Notes: a model not told the origin generated them from the letters alone. 64,000 bases of DNA from Trebonia kvetii (GCF_007827045.1 NZ_RPFW01000009.1:124001-188000), one strand, 5' to 3'. Shown: positions 19,198 through 27,823, numbered from the stretch's first letter. Translations and numbers: made by a program.

Positions 19198-19938
19198 CTA
19201 GATGGGCTCCCGGCCGATCAGGCAGTACTCGCTTCCCGCCGGGTCGGCGAGCACGGTCCAGTACTGTTGCCTCGCCACCAGGCGGGCGCCTAGGCTCAGG
19301 TGCCTGGCCTGGGCGTCCGGGTCGGTGCAGCCGAAATCCAGGTGCCCGCGCGTCCGCTCGCCTGGGGCGGCGCTGTCGCGCCGCTGCAGCAGCAGGCGGA
19401 TCGGCCACTCAGGCGACCGGGTCAGGAAGGCGAACCCGGGAACCGGGGCTGGATGGGTCTCCTGGCCGGTGAACGCCGCCCAGAACGCGCACTCCCGCTC
19501 GAACTCCGCCGGCGGGACGTCCAGGCATAGCGTGTCCAGCCGTGTCGCGCCGCCCGCGCCGCCGGCCAGCGGCGGCGGCACGGCGCGCTCGCCGTGCCAG
19601 TCGACCAGGCAGAAGGTGAACCCGCCAGGACTGTCGGCGATGACGAGCCCGGTCTCGAGGTGCAGGACGCTCCCCCCGAGCGCTCCCATCCGGTCGATGA
19701 CGTCGCGCACCGGCTCCGCCGGGTCGAGATGCAGGTCGAGGTGGCAGCCGCCGCCCTCGCGGACGCGCTGCACGCGCAGGTAGGCGTCTCCCGATGGCGG
19801 CAGCAGCGTCGCGAACTGGCCGTTCGCGCCGCGGGCCGGCGACAGTCCGTAGCCCGTCACCGCCTGCCAGAACGTCACCCCCGCGTGATGCGACGAGGGC
19901 GGGAAATCGAGGAATACCGTCAGCCAGGGAATGACCAC
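19198..19938 (-). CDS. VOC (glyoxalase/bleomycin-resistance fold) family protein
   Basis: A 246-residue protein made of two vicinal-oxygen-chelate modules. The first runs from WLTVFLDFPPSSHHAGVTFWQAVTGY to LVIADSPGGFTFCLV and includes CHLDLHLDP. The second runs from LDTLCLDVPPAEFERECAFWAAFTG to GHLDFGCTDPDAQARHLSLGARL and WTVLADPAGSEYCLI. Proteins of this form bind metal or small toxic compounds. The specific substrate is unknown. GTG start. Confidence 0.85.
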   Translation of the reverse strand: MVIPWLTVFLDFPPSSHHAGVTFWQAVTGYGLSPARGANGQFATLLPPSGDAYLRVQRVREGGGCHLDLHLDPAEPVRDVIDRMGALGGSVLHLETGLVIADSPGGFTFCLVDWHGERAVPPPLAGGAGGATRLDTLCLDVPPAEFERECAFWAAFTGQETHPAPVPGFAFLTRSPEWPIRLLLQRRDSAAPGERTRGHLDFGCTDPDAQARHLSLGARLVARQQYWTVLADPAGSEYCLIGREPI

Positions 19939-20156
19939 GCCGCCAGTTTCTCACCGCGCCGCGCCCGCCGCGCCACCGCGGGATGAGCGTCCAGGCCGCC
20001 GCGGGATGAGCGGGCAAGCCATCGACGATCGTGGAAATAGGCCATCGTCCCATCACCGGTCCCGTTTGTCCGGAAGAATGGCGCCACAGCCGGGATTGGG
20101 GGGGCCTGCACGCCCGGCTCGCTTACCGTGTCAGCATTTGCGACAGGAGGACCGGG

Positions 20157-20924
20157 ATGGGCCGCCCGATCATCGGCATTACGGGGGAACTGGACGCGGC
20201 CCGCTGGGGTGACTGGATCCGCGAGGCAGTGATCTCCCCGGTCAGCTACACCCGCGTGGTGGAACGGGCAGGAGCGGCGCCCGTGGTGCTGCCGTCCGTG
20301 CCGCCGTCCTCGGTGGCGGCCTTCGTCGGCACGCTCGACGGCCTGGTCTTCGCCGGCGGCAGGGACCTGGATCCGGCGCTTTACGGCCAGGAGCGCGGTG
20401 CGGAGACCGACGAGCCCGACCGCCGCAGGGACCGCTTCGAGCTCGCGCTGATGCGCGCCGCACTCGACGCGGGGCTGCCGATCCTCGCGATTGGCCGCGG
20501 GCTGCACGTGCTGACGGTGGCGCGCGGCGGTACGCTCACCCAGGACCTGCCTGGCCACTGCGAGCAGCGGGCCCGCTACACGCCGCACGATGTCGTGCTC
20601 GGCGCCGACAGCCTGCTCGGCCGGCTGCTCGGCACCCGCGTCTCTGTCCCCGCCGCGCACCATCAGGCTCCCTACCACCTGGGCGACGGGCTGACCGTGG
20701 CCGGCTGGTCGCCGGACGGTGAGGTGACCGAGGCGCTGGAGGTGGACGGGCAGCGTTTCGCCGTCGGCATCCACTGGCACCCGGAGGAAGGCGACGACCT
20801 GCGACTGCTCGCCGCCCTCGCCGAGGCCGCGAGCCAGCCACGGCGGCCGGCGCCGGAGAGCGCGAGCCCGCAGCAGCCGCGCAAACCCGTCGCGATGAAG
20901 CCGAAGGCCGGCGCCCGCCGCTGA
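20157..20924 (+). CDS. gamma-glutamyl-GABA hydrolase-like (class I GATase) protein lacking the catalytic cysteine
   Basis: The fold is that of PuuD-type peptidase C26 proteins: PIIGITGEL at the N-terminus, LDGLVFAGGRDLDPALYG, the elbow LPILAIGRGLHVL, and GIHWHPEEGDD with the His-Glu pair near the end. The elbow normally reads G-I-C-R-G; here residue 113 is Gly (codon GGC, 20493-20495), so the nucleophile is absent. A Cys codon TGC would differ by one base. Start ATG 20157 follows AGGAGG. The 255-residue length is normal. The protein may be inactive, may bind ligand only, or may be decaying. Confidence 0.85.
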   Translation: MGRPIIGITGELDAARWGDWIREAVISPVSYTRVVERAGAAPVVLPSVPPSSVAAFVGTLDGLVFAGGRDLDPALYGQERGAETDEPDRRRDRFELALMRAALDAGLPILAIGRGLHVLTVARGGTLTQDLPGHCEQRARYTPHDVVLGADSLLGRLLGTRVSVPAAHHQAPYHLGDGLTVAGWSPDGEVTEALEVDGQRFAVGIHWHPEEGDDLRLLAALAEAASQPRRPAPESASPQQPRKPVAMKPKAGARR

Positions 20925-20941
20925 GGTCCTAGGCCGGCTCG

Positions 20942-21838
20942 CTACAGCGGCGTTTGGAAACCGCCGAACCAGTGGGTGTGCAGCCAGCTGACCGCCGACG
21001 TCCAGGCTCCGGTGACCTCGAGCAGTCCCACCGCCACCAGCATCACGCCGCCGATCCTGCTGATCATGCGCGCGTTGCGCTTGAAGAAGCCGAGCACGTT
21101 CACCAGGCGCTGGAACAGCGCGGCGACGATCAGGAACGGGATGCCGAGGCCAAGCCCGTAGACGAAGGCGAGGAACGCGCCGCGCGCCGCGGTGCCCGAC
21201 TGGGCGGATAGCGTGAGCGCCGCGGCCAGTGTAGGCCCGAGGCACGGCGTCCAGCCGACGCCGAACAGCACGCCGAGCAGCGGCGCGCCTGCCAGGCCGG
21301 CCTGCGGCCGCAGCGACGGCTTGAAGATCCGTCCCGCGAACATGAACCGGTCGAACGCGCCGAAGAACAGCAGCCCGAGCAGGATCGTCACCCCGCCGAG
21401 TATCTGGGTCAGCCCGTCGGTGTGCGTGTGCAGCAGGTGGCCGATCCCGCCGGCGGCCAGGCCATAGAGCGAGAACACCGCGGAGAAGCCGAGGACGAAC
21501 AGCGCCGCTCCGGCGACGGTGCGCCCGGTGGGCGCCGCCGCGGCCCCGGTGGCCGTCTTCCTCGTCCGCGTCGTCACCCCGCCCGACCCGGTCCCGCCCG
21601 CCTGTGCCGCGGTGCCGGTGGCTGCCTCGGCTCCCGCACTGTCTTCGGTCGCAGGGTCCGCCATCGCGCCGCCGGCCTCATCGGCCACGGCGGTGCCGGA
21701 CATCCCGGTGATATAGGACAGGTAGCCCGGCACCAGCGGCAGGCAGCAAGGCGAAAGGAACGTCACCGCTCCCGCCGCGACGGCGACCGGGATGGCCAGC
21801 AGCAGCGGCCCGGACGACACGAGGCTGTTGACGCTCAT
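20942..21838 (-). CDS. ccdA: cytochrome c biogenesis protein CcdA
   Basis: Carries reducing electrons from cytosolic thioredoxin across the membrane for cytochrome c maturation. The two redox cysteines sit in the expected helices: FLSPCCLPLVPGYLSYI in helix 1 and GVGWTPCLGPTLAAAL in helix 4, with about six helices in total. Between helices 1 and 2 there is an extra hydrophilic loop of about 55 residues (positions 50-105) rich in Ala, Gly and Thr that most CcdA proteins lack. 298 residues. It is divergent from the GT87 gene; no thioredoxin-like ResA or ccs genes are adjacent. Confidence 0.93.
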   Translation of the reverse strand: MSVNSLVSSGPLLLAIPVAVAAGAVTFLSPCCLPLVPGYLSYITGMSGTAVADEAGGAMADPATEDSAGAEAATGTAAQAGGTGSGGVTTRTRKTATGAAAAPTGRTVAGAALFVLGFSAVFSLYGLAAGGIGHLLHTHTDGLTQILGGVTILLGLLFFGAFDRFMFAGRIFKPSLRPQAGLAGAPLLGVLFGVGWTPCLGPTLAAALTLSAQSGTAARGAFLAFVYGLGLGIPFLIVAALFQRLVNVLGFFKRNARMISRIGGVMLVAVGLLEVTGAWTSAVSWLHTHWFGGFQTPL

Positions 21839-21915
21839 CGCGCGTCCGCCCCATACGGCGCGGCGGGGGTCTGGGCTGACATGACTCCCAGTATGGCTGA
21901 TGCCGTGGGGGAGCG

Positions 21916-23439
21916 GTGCCGGGACCGTGCCCCATGGCAGGGCTCGCGGGCGGGCTCGCCGGGGCGAGCGGTGCGCCTGATGCCCCTCGGGCAGGCGATA
22001 TCGTTGCAGGCGTGAACCTGGCCGCCAGCGAAGTCCCGAGGGCCGCTTCGGCCCCGGGAGCCAAGCTCCTGCGTGCTGGCGCCATCGCCTTCGCCGCCGT
22101 GATCGTGAGCTGGCTGATCTATGCCGCGCTCAGCGGTCCGTTCGGCGCGCTCAACGAGGTGGACCTCACCGTATACAAGGATGGCGGCCTGATCGTCAGG
22201 CACGTCACGCCGTACTACGACCCGCACGCCTACGCGCCGCTTTACGATTGGGGCGGCTACAGCGACCTCGCGCTCAAGTTCACCTATACGCCGTTCGCCG
22301 CGATCGCGTTCGCCGTCGCCTCCATCCTGAACTGGACGACGCTGTCGATTGTGTCCGTCGTCGGCAACGTTGTCGCCCTGGTGGCGGCCCTCTGGTTCAC
22401 CTTCGGCGGCCTCGGCTACGCTGACCGCCGGATCAGGCTCGGCGCGACCCTGCTCGCCGCGGCGGCCACCTTCTGGTTGCAGCCCGTGGTGCGCACCATC
22501 TACCTCGGGCAGGTCAACCTCATCCTGACGGCCCTCATCCTGTGGGACCTCTTGCAGCCGGACGTCACCGCGAGCGGCAGGCGCCGCTGGTGGAAGGGCG
22601 CCGCGACCGGCGTCGCCGCCGGGGTCAAGCTGGTGCCGCTGATCTTCGTGCCGTACCTGCTGCTCACCCGCCGGTTCCGCGAGGCGGTGGCGACCCTGGC
22701 GGGCTTCGCCGCCACCGTTGCCGTCGGGTTCGCTGTGCTGCCGCACGACTCGTCGCGGTGGTGGCTGCACGGCATGTTCCTCGCCGACGGCAACAGGGCC
22801 GGTTTCATGGGCTGGGCGGGAAACCAGTCGCTGCGCGCCATCGTCACCAGGTTCGCCGGCTCGGTGGCGGCGGGACAGGCACCGTGGATCGCCGTCGCCT
22901 GCGTCGCGCTCCTCCTCGGGCTTGCCGCGGCTTGCCTGCTCGACCGGGCAGGCTACCCGGTGCCCGCGCTGCTCGCGACGGCGCTGACGGGCCTGCTCGT
23001 CTCCCCGGTCAGCTGGGACCACCACTGGGTGTGGGTCGCCCCGGCGGTGGCCGTGACCGGCCATTACGCGCTCGCGGCGGCCCGGCGCGGTGCGCGGCGC
23101 GGCGCGATTTGGCTGTGCGGCCTCGCCGCCTTCCTGCTCGCGACGTTCGGCGCGTGGCCGGACGCGATGTGGGAGCGCGCGCGCAACCTCGGCAGCTTCT
23201 CCCTCGGCCTGCTGTGGGCGCAGCCCAACACCAACCCGATCAAGTTCGCAACCCGCGGCGACCAGCCCAGCTACGTGGAGTACCACTGGCACGGCTTCCA
23301 GTTGCTGTGGGGCAACGCCTACATCCTGGCCGGCGTGCTGCTGCTGTTCCTGCTGCTCGGCCTCGGCTTCTGGCTCGCCAGAAGGCGGCAGGCGGCGGAG
23401 GCCTCACCGCACGAGCCGGTCGCCGCCACGATTCCCTGA
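21916..23439 (+). CDS. GT87-family polyprenol-phosphate mannosyltransferase-like membrane protein
   Basis: A 507-residue integral membrane protein with about ten helices. It carries GT-C/GT87 landmarks: an acidic first loop with NEVDLTVYKDGG, YYDPHAYAPLY, FTYTPFAAIAF, YLGQVNLILTALILWDLL, GAATGVAAGVKLVPLIFVPYLL, WAGNQSLRAIVTRF and SPVSWDHHWVW. Such enzymes add alpha-1,2-mannose to cell-envelope glycolipids in actinobacteria. The start is uncertain: GTG 21916, ATG 21934 or GTG 22012 are all possible. Confidence 0.88.
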   Translation: MPGPCPMAGLAGGLAGASGAPDAPRAGDIVAGVNLAASEVPRAASAPGAKLLRAGAIAFAAVIVSWLIYAALSGPFGALNEVDLTVYKDGGLIVRHVTPYYDPHAYAPLYDWGGYSDLALKFTYTPFAAIAFAVASILNWTTLSIVSVVGNVVALVAALWFTFGGLGYADRRIRLGATLLAAAATFWLQPVVRTIYLGQVNLILTALILWDLLQPDVTASGRRRWWKGAATGVAAGVKLVPLIFVPYLLLTRRFREAVATLAGFAATVAVGFAVLPHDSSRWWLHGMFLADGNRAGFMGWAGNQSLRAIVTRFAGSVAAGQAPWIAVACVALLLGLAAACLLDRAGYPVPALLATALTGLLVSPVSWDHHWVWVAPAVAVTGHYALAAARRGARRGAIWLCGLAAFLLATFGAWPDAMWERARNLGSFSLGLLWAQPNTNPIKFATRGDQPSYVEYHWHGFQLLWGNAYILAGVLLLFLLLGLGFWLARRRQAAEASPHEPVAATIP

Positions 23440-23538
23440 AGCCAGATCCCTGACCCCCAATCTCTAAAGACAGGGACCAACTCCTCAGGCTTACGGCCAA
23501 TCCTGAGGCACAATGGGCGCAGGAACCTGGGAGTGGAC

Positions 23539-25725
23539 ATGGTCCGAATCGATCCCCTTGGCGGCGTTCCGCCGCTGGTTGTGCGAACCAGCCGGTCCAG
23601 CCTGAGGGCGTCGGACGGTGGCAGGTACACCATCGGCCGCGACCCGGACTGCGACGTCTACGTGGATGACCCGCGCGTGTCACGCGAGCACGCGGCGCTG
23701 CGCGTCATCGGCGGCACCTGGGTGCTCGAGGACCTGTCCAGCCGCAACGGCACCTGGCTGGACGGCGCGCGGGTCTACCGCCTGGAGATCACCGGCAGCC
23801 TCGTCGTCCGGCTGGCCAGCGCCGCGGACGGCCCAAGGATCGAGCTGGAGGTGCCGACGCCGCCGCAGGACATGGGCGCTCCGACGCGCCAGTGGACCTT
23901 CGACGAGTCCGGGTACACGCAGGCACTGCCGCGCAGCGGCCAAGACGCCGCCGAGCCCAACGGCGGCGCCGCATCACCTCCGCCGCCGCCTCCGCCTCCT
24001 CCGCCTCCTCCTCCGCCTACGCCACCTCCGCCGCCCCCGGCACCTCCGCCGCCGGCGCCCCCGCCACTGCCGCCGCCAGTGCCCGTCGAGCCCTATGCGC
24101 CGGAGCTCGCGAACCCCGGATGGTCAGATCCGGCTCCGGTCGGCTCGGGCGGCCCGGCCGACGGCGGGTTCGCCGAGCCGCCTGGTACGGGCGCCTGGCA
24201 GGGAGCCGCCCAGCCGCCAGGGACGGGCGCCTGGCAGGGAGCCGCCGAGGCGCCAGATACTGGCACCTACCAGGGGCAGGGGTACGGCCCGGCGCCGGTG
24301 GCCGAGCCCGCCAGGTACCTGCGCGGGCGGTGCCCGCCAAGCGTGCGCGTCGGCGAGACGTTCAGCGTGCTGGCCGGCATAGTACTCGACCCGCGCGGCG
24401 GCGACGTGCCGTTCAAGTCGTTCTCCGTGCCGCCCGGCGGCCAAGACGTGCTGCTCGTACTGCACGCGCCTGGCCTTGATGTGCTCAGCGCGCAGCGCCA
24501 GACGATCCACGTGCCCGCGGCGGGCGATTCCGAGCCGGTCATGTTCGAGCTGCGCGCTCCCGTCCCCGGGCCGTGCCGGCTCAGCATCACCGCGTGGATC
24601 GGCGGGACCTACCTCGGCGAGCTCGCCGTCGAGCTGACGGTGGCCAGATTCCGGCTCAGGCGTGCCGAGCATCGCGACTTCGTCGCGCTCGTGGACGTCA
24701 CACCCGTCGCCGGCGCGGTGAGCCTGGTGGTCAGGCATGACCCGGTGCACAACGCCTACCGGTTCGAGTTCCGCGACGAGGACAACCCGGCCGAGGTCAC
24801 CGCCAGCCTGGCCTACCCGCCGGGCCCGGTAGTCGAGCGCATGCTCAACGGCCTTGAGATGCTCGCCAGGGGCAGGGCAGGCTACTCGGCCGCCGAGACG
24901 CGGGACTACCTGGTCAACGCGGGCGCCGGACTGTGGCAGGAGCTGCTACCACAGCAGCTTCGTGAGCAGTTCTGGGAACGCAGCGACCGGATCGGGCAGC
25001 TGACCATCCTCGCCGACGGCGACACCGTCCCATGGGAACTGCTTTACCCGTTTGACCGGGGGCGCGACGCCGGGTTCCTGGTCGAGCAGTTCCCGGTGAC
25101 CAGGGCGGTGTTCGGCCGCCGGCTGTCGCGCTCGCTGCGCCTGTCCCCGGCCTGGTTCGTGCTGCCCGACGGCTCGCCCGCCCAGGCACGCGATGAGGTC
25201 ACCACACTGCTGCGGCTGTTCGGGCTGTCGTACGCGCCCGAGCCGGTGATCGGCGGACTCACTCCGCTGCTCGACCACATCAGGGCGGGCGACTTCGGCC
25301 TGCTGCACTTCGCCTGCCACAACGCGTTCGATCCGGCGGGCGGCTCGGCGATCTTCCTTGACCAGCGGCAGTTCACGCCGACGCAGCTGACGACCGCCGC
25401 CGTGGGCCAGGTGCTCGCGGCATCGGCGCCGACGGTATTCATCAACGCCTGCCGCAGCGCCGGCGCGAACCCGTCCTATCAGCATCTCGACGGCTGGGCC
25501 AGCAAGTTCCTCGACGCGGGCGCGGCCGCGTTCATCGGGTCGCTGTGGGCGGTGCGGGACACGACCGCGCGCGATTTCGCCGCCGAGCTTTACGGTCAGC
25601 TGCAGACGGGTGCCACGCTCGGCGATGCGGTCATGCGGGCACGCAGGGCCGCCGCGGACGAACCCGGCGACCCGACGTGGCTCGCCTACGCGGTGTACGG
25701 TGATCCGCGTGCCGCTCTCCGCTAG
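23539..25725 (+). CDS. FHA - polyproline - CHAT caspase-like protease protein
   Basis: 728 residues from ATG 23539 (preceded by GGGAG). Residues 28-100 are an FHA phosphothreonine-binding domain: TIGRDPDCDVYVDDPRVSREHAAL and LSSRNGTWLDG. Residues 147-186 are almost pure proline. Residues 215-250 hold three copies of a PPGTGAWQGAA-like repeat. Residues about 260-370 form a beta-sandwich (VRVGETFSVLAGI). The C-terminal half is a CHAT protease domain with His594 in LLHFACH and Cys638 in FINACRSAG, both catalytic residues present. CHAT proteases act in bacterial conflict and cell-death pathways; FHA suggests control by Ser/Thr kinases. The next gene starts inside its 3' end. Confidence 0.88.
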   Translation: MVRIDPLGGVPPLVVRTSRSSLRASDGGRYTIGRDPDCDVYVDDPRVSREHAALRVIGGTWVLEDLSSRNGTWLDGARVYRLEITGSLVVRLASAADGPRIELEVPTPPQDMGAPTRQWTFDESGYTQALPRSGQDAAEPNGGAASPPPPPPPPPPPPPPTPPPPPPAPPPPAPPPLPPPVPVEPYAPELANPGWSDPAPVGSGGPADGGFAEPPGTGAWQGAAQPPGTGAWQGAAEAPDTGTYQGQGYGPAPVAEPARYLRGRCPPSVRVGETFSVLAGIVLDPRGGDVPFKSFSVPPGGQDVLLVLHAPGLDVLSAQRQTIHVPAAGDSEPVMFELRAPVPGPCRLSITAWIGGTYLGELAVELTVARFRLRRAEHRDFVALVDVTPVAGAVSLVVRHDPVHNAYRFEFRDEDNPAEVTASLAYPPGPVVERMLNGLEMLARGRAGYSAAETRDYLVNAGAGLWQELLPQQLREQFWERSDRIGQLTILADGDTVPWELLYPFDRGRDAGFLVEQFPVTRAVFGRRLSRSLRLSPAWFVLPDGSPAQARDEVTTLLRLFGLSYAPEPVIGGLTPLLDHIRAGDFGLLHFACHNAFDPAGGSAIFLDQRQFTPTQLTTAAVGQVLAASAPTVFINACRSAGANPSYQHLDGWASKFLDAGAAAFIGSLWAVRDTTARDFAAELYGQLQTGATLGDAVMRARRAAADEPGDPTWLAYAVYGDPRAALR

Positions 25726-26216
25726 CGATGACCTGGGCATCCCCGTCGGTCAACTGATCGACGCGATCAAGCGGGCGATCAAGGTTGCCAGCATCTCCGT
25801 CACCGATCCCGGCCGGGACCTGACCGTCAGCGCCGTCAGGCTGCGGCTCAACACGGTCGCGACCCGCGGCCTCGGCGGCAGCCTCGATTTCCGCGTCCCG
25901 GCTGATCGGCGCGCGGGTGAAGGTAGGCGGGTCGGTCACCAGGCAGGACACGCACCTGATGGAGCTGACCCTCATCCCCGATGACACCCCCGTCATCGAG
26001 ACGCGCGGCGTCGTTCTCGTGGAGGCCATCGAGACGGTGCGCGCGGTCATGGCCCGCGCCGCGGCGGGCGAGGACCCCTTCGTGCTGCGTGACGGCACCG
26101 TCGAGCTGTCGTTCGGCGTCGCTTCTGACGGTTCGATCGCGCTCGGGGTCGACGGGGAGCTGAAGGACGAGGTCACGCACACCATGCGGCTGACCATCGC
26201 CCGCCCGACGGCCTGA
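25709..26216 (+). pseudogene. trypco2-like partner of the CHAT protease, with a +1 frameshift
   Basis: Starts at GTG 25709, overlapping the CHAT stop by 17 bases. The first frame reads MPLSASDDLGIPVGQLIDAIKRAIKVAS and continues to GGSLDFRVP, then loses sense. Skipping the single G at 25901 gives LIGARVKVGGSVTRQDTHLMELTLIP in frame to the stop at 26216. The corrected length is 507 bases (168 residues). The pattern (helix LIDAIKRAI, then paired beta strands) resembles trypsin-co-occurring domain 2 (trypco2), found beside CHAT and trypsin proteases in conflict systems. The extra base may be real, programmed or a sequencing error. Unshifted, it gives two ORFs, 25709-25984 and 25917-26216. Confidence 0.6.
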
Positions 26217-26315
26217 ACCGGAGCCGCCGGGATTCGGCCCGGCGGCGCGGGCTCTCCCCAGTCGGCCGGCCCCACCGGGACGCGCGACAATGCCAGGGCG
26301 CGCGAGAATGGAGTC

Positions 26316-27719
26316 ATGGCGTCGACCAATGAGGCAGTCGCGGCGCTGCTGCGGGAATACGCGGAGCTGCTCGGCATCACCGGCGGCGACCCGTTCCGCG
26401 CGCGCAACTACGAGCGGGCGGCCAAGGCGGTCGCCGGATACCCGCGGGACATCGGCGACCTGCCCGACGCCCAGCTGACATCCATACCCGGGGTCGGCAG
26501 CTCGATCGCGGGCAAGATCGCCGAATACCGGCGGACCGGCGACATCGCGGCGGTGGCGGAACTGCGCGCGAAGATCCCGCCGGGCGTCATGACGCTTGCC
26601 GCCGTGCCGGGGATCGGCCCCACGCGGGCGCTGCGGCTCAGCCGCGACCTCGGGATCGGCGACCTGGCCGGGCTGGAGGCGGCGCTGCGCGAGGGCAGGC
26701 TGCGCAAGGTCTCCGGCTTCGGCATCAAGACCGACGAGCGGATCAGGCGCGGGCTCGACGCGATGACCGGGGACGCCGGGCTGCGCGAGGCGCTGCGGGC
26801 GCTGCCGCGCGGCGCGACCGAGGACGACATCTACGCCGCGCTCGCCGCCCACATCCCGGCCGCCCGCATCCCGGCTGCTCACACCCCCACCGCCCACACC
26901 CCCACCTCCGGGATAACAGCAACAAGCGCGGAGCGCACTACCAAGCACGCGGACGCGGTGGACGGTGCGGGGCGGAGCCCGGAACTCGTTCGGATGAAAG
27001 ACCTCCGCGGCGACCTGCACACGCACACCGACCTCACCGACGGGGTGGCGTCGCTTACCGCGATGCTCGAGGCCGGGGAGGCCAAAGGCTACGCGTACTA
27101 CGCGGTCACCGACCACGCGCCCAACCTGGTCATGCAGCGGATGACGGCCGAGAAGATCCTCGCCCAGCGGGAGGAGGTGCGCGCGCTGGCCGGCTCGACC
27201 GGCATGGCGCTGCTGCACGGCAGCGAGCTGAACATCGCACCGGACGGCTCGGTGGACTGGGACGAGGACTTTCTGTCCGGCTTCGACCTGTGCGTCGCCT
27301 CGGTGCACTCGCACTTCGACCAGGACAGGCAGGCGATGACCGCCCGGTTCGTCGCGGCCGCGGAGAACCCGTGCGTGAACGTCATCGGCCATCCGCTGAC
27401 CCGCAAGCTCGGCCGCAGGCCGCCGGTCGACGTGGACTTCGACGCGCTGTACGCGGCGTGCGCCCGCACCGGGACCGCGCTCGAGATCAACGCCTCGCCG
27501 GACCGGATGGACCTGCCGCCCGAGCATCTCGCGGCGGCCAGGGACGCGGGCGTGAAGTTCTCCATCGACACCGACGCGCACTCGCTGACCGACCTGGACC
27601 GGATGCCGTACGGGATCGCCGCCGCCTGGTACGGCGGCCTCACGGCGCAGGACGTGATCAACGCCTGGCCGCTGGACAGGCTGACCGAGTTCGTGCGCGT
27701 GAAGCGGTCGCGGCATTAA
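26316..27719 (+). CDS. PolX-like HhH-PHP protein lacking the polymerase palm
   Basis: 467 residues. Residues 1-75 are the 8-kDa/HhH DNA-binding domain (DPFRARNYERAAKAV, LTSIPGVGSSIAGKIAEY). Residues 90-150 hold further HhH motifs (LAAVPGIGPTRALRL, VSGFGIKTDERI). Residues from about 230 are a PHP phosphoesterase with GDLHTHTDLTDG, YAVTDHAP, VASVHSHF, GHPL and DTDAHS metal ligands. Family X polymerases have an NTase palm of about 150 residues with a GSxRR...DxD motif between these parts; here it is missing and replaced by a Thr/Pro/Ala-rich linker (181-225). It probably keeps 3'-5' exonuclease or AP-type repair activity but cannot polymerise. ATG start. Confidence 0.85.
   Translation: MASTNEAVAALLREYAELLGITGGDPFRARNYERAAKAVAGYPRDIGDLPDAQLTSIPGVGSSIAGKIAEYRRTGDIAAVAELRAKIPPGVMTLAAVPGIGPTRALRLSRDLGIGDLAGLEAALREGRLRKVSGFGIKTDERIRRGLDAMTGDAGLREALRALPRGATEDDIYAALAAHIPAARIPAAHTPTAHTPTSGITATSAERTTKHADAVDGAGRSPELVRMKDLRGDLHTHTDLTDGVASLTAMLEAGEAKGYAYYAVTDHAPNLVMQRMTAEKILAQREEVRALAGSTGMALLHGSELNIAPDGSVDWDEDFLSGFDLCVASVHSHFDQDRQAMTARFVAAAENPCVNVIGHPLTRKLGRRPPVDVDFDALYAACARTGTALEINASPDRMDLPPEHLAAARDAGVKFSIDTDAHSLTDLDRMPYGIAAAWYGGLTAQDVINAWPLDRLTEFVRVKRSRH
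26911..26936 (+). repeat. dispersed GATAACAGCAA-type repeat, copy inside the PolX-like linker
   Basis: A 26-base sequence beginning GGATAACAGCAACAAGCG. Nearly the same sequence occurs at 41071-41096, 42126-42150 and 42215-42233. Here it is translated in frame as ITATSAERT. Confidence 0.75.
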
Positions 27720-27720
27720 G

Positions 27721-27750
27721 TTACTGACAAGTAGTGTTACTGACAAGTAG
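27721..27750 (+). promoter_or_regulatory. paired palindromic operator candidate for fadAB
   Basis: TTACTGACAAGTAG occurs twice (27721-27734 and 27737-27750), each with the palindrome TACT-GACA-AGTA, 16 bases apart, 74-103 bases before fadA. Spacing and symmetry suggest a TetR- or GntR-type fatty-acid repressor site. No regulator gene is adjacent. Confidence 0.6.
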
Positions 27751-27823
27751 CATAGGCGGCAGGAATCACCCCGAAGCCTTGGCCGGTGTGCCGGCATCGG
27801 GGGAGAGAGCGAAGGAAGCCATT

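Noticed and set aside
25848..27797. Long minus-strand open frame (about 650 codons) opposite the PolX-like gene
   Set aside because: It is the complement of well-supported plus-strand genes, rich in Arg, His and Gly with no family motif. Such shadows are expected at this GC content. The same holds for long antisense frames at 12309-14540, 28936-31146 and 61486-63792.
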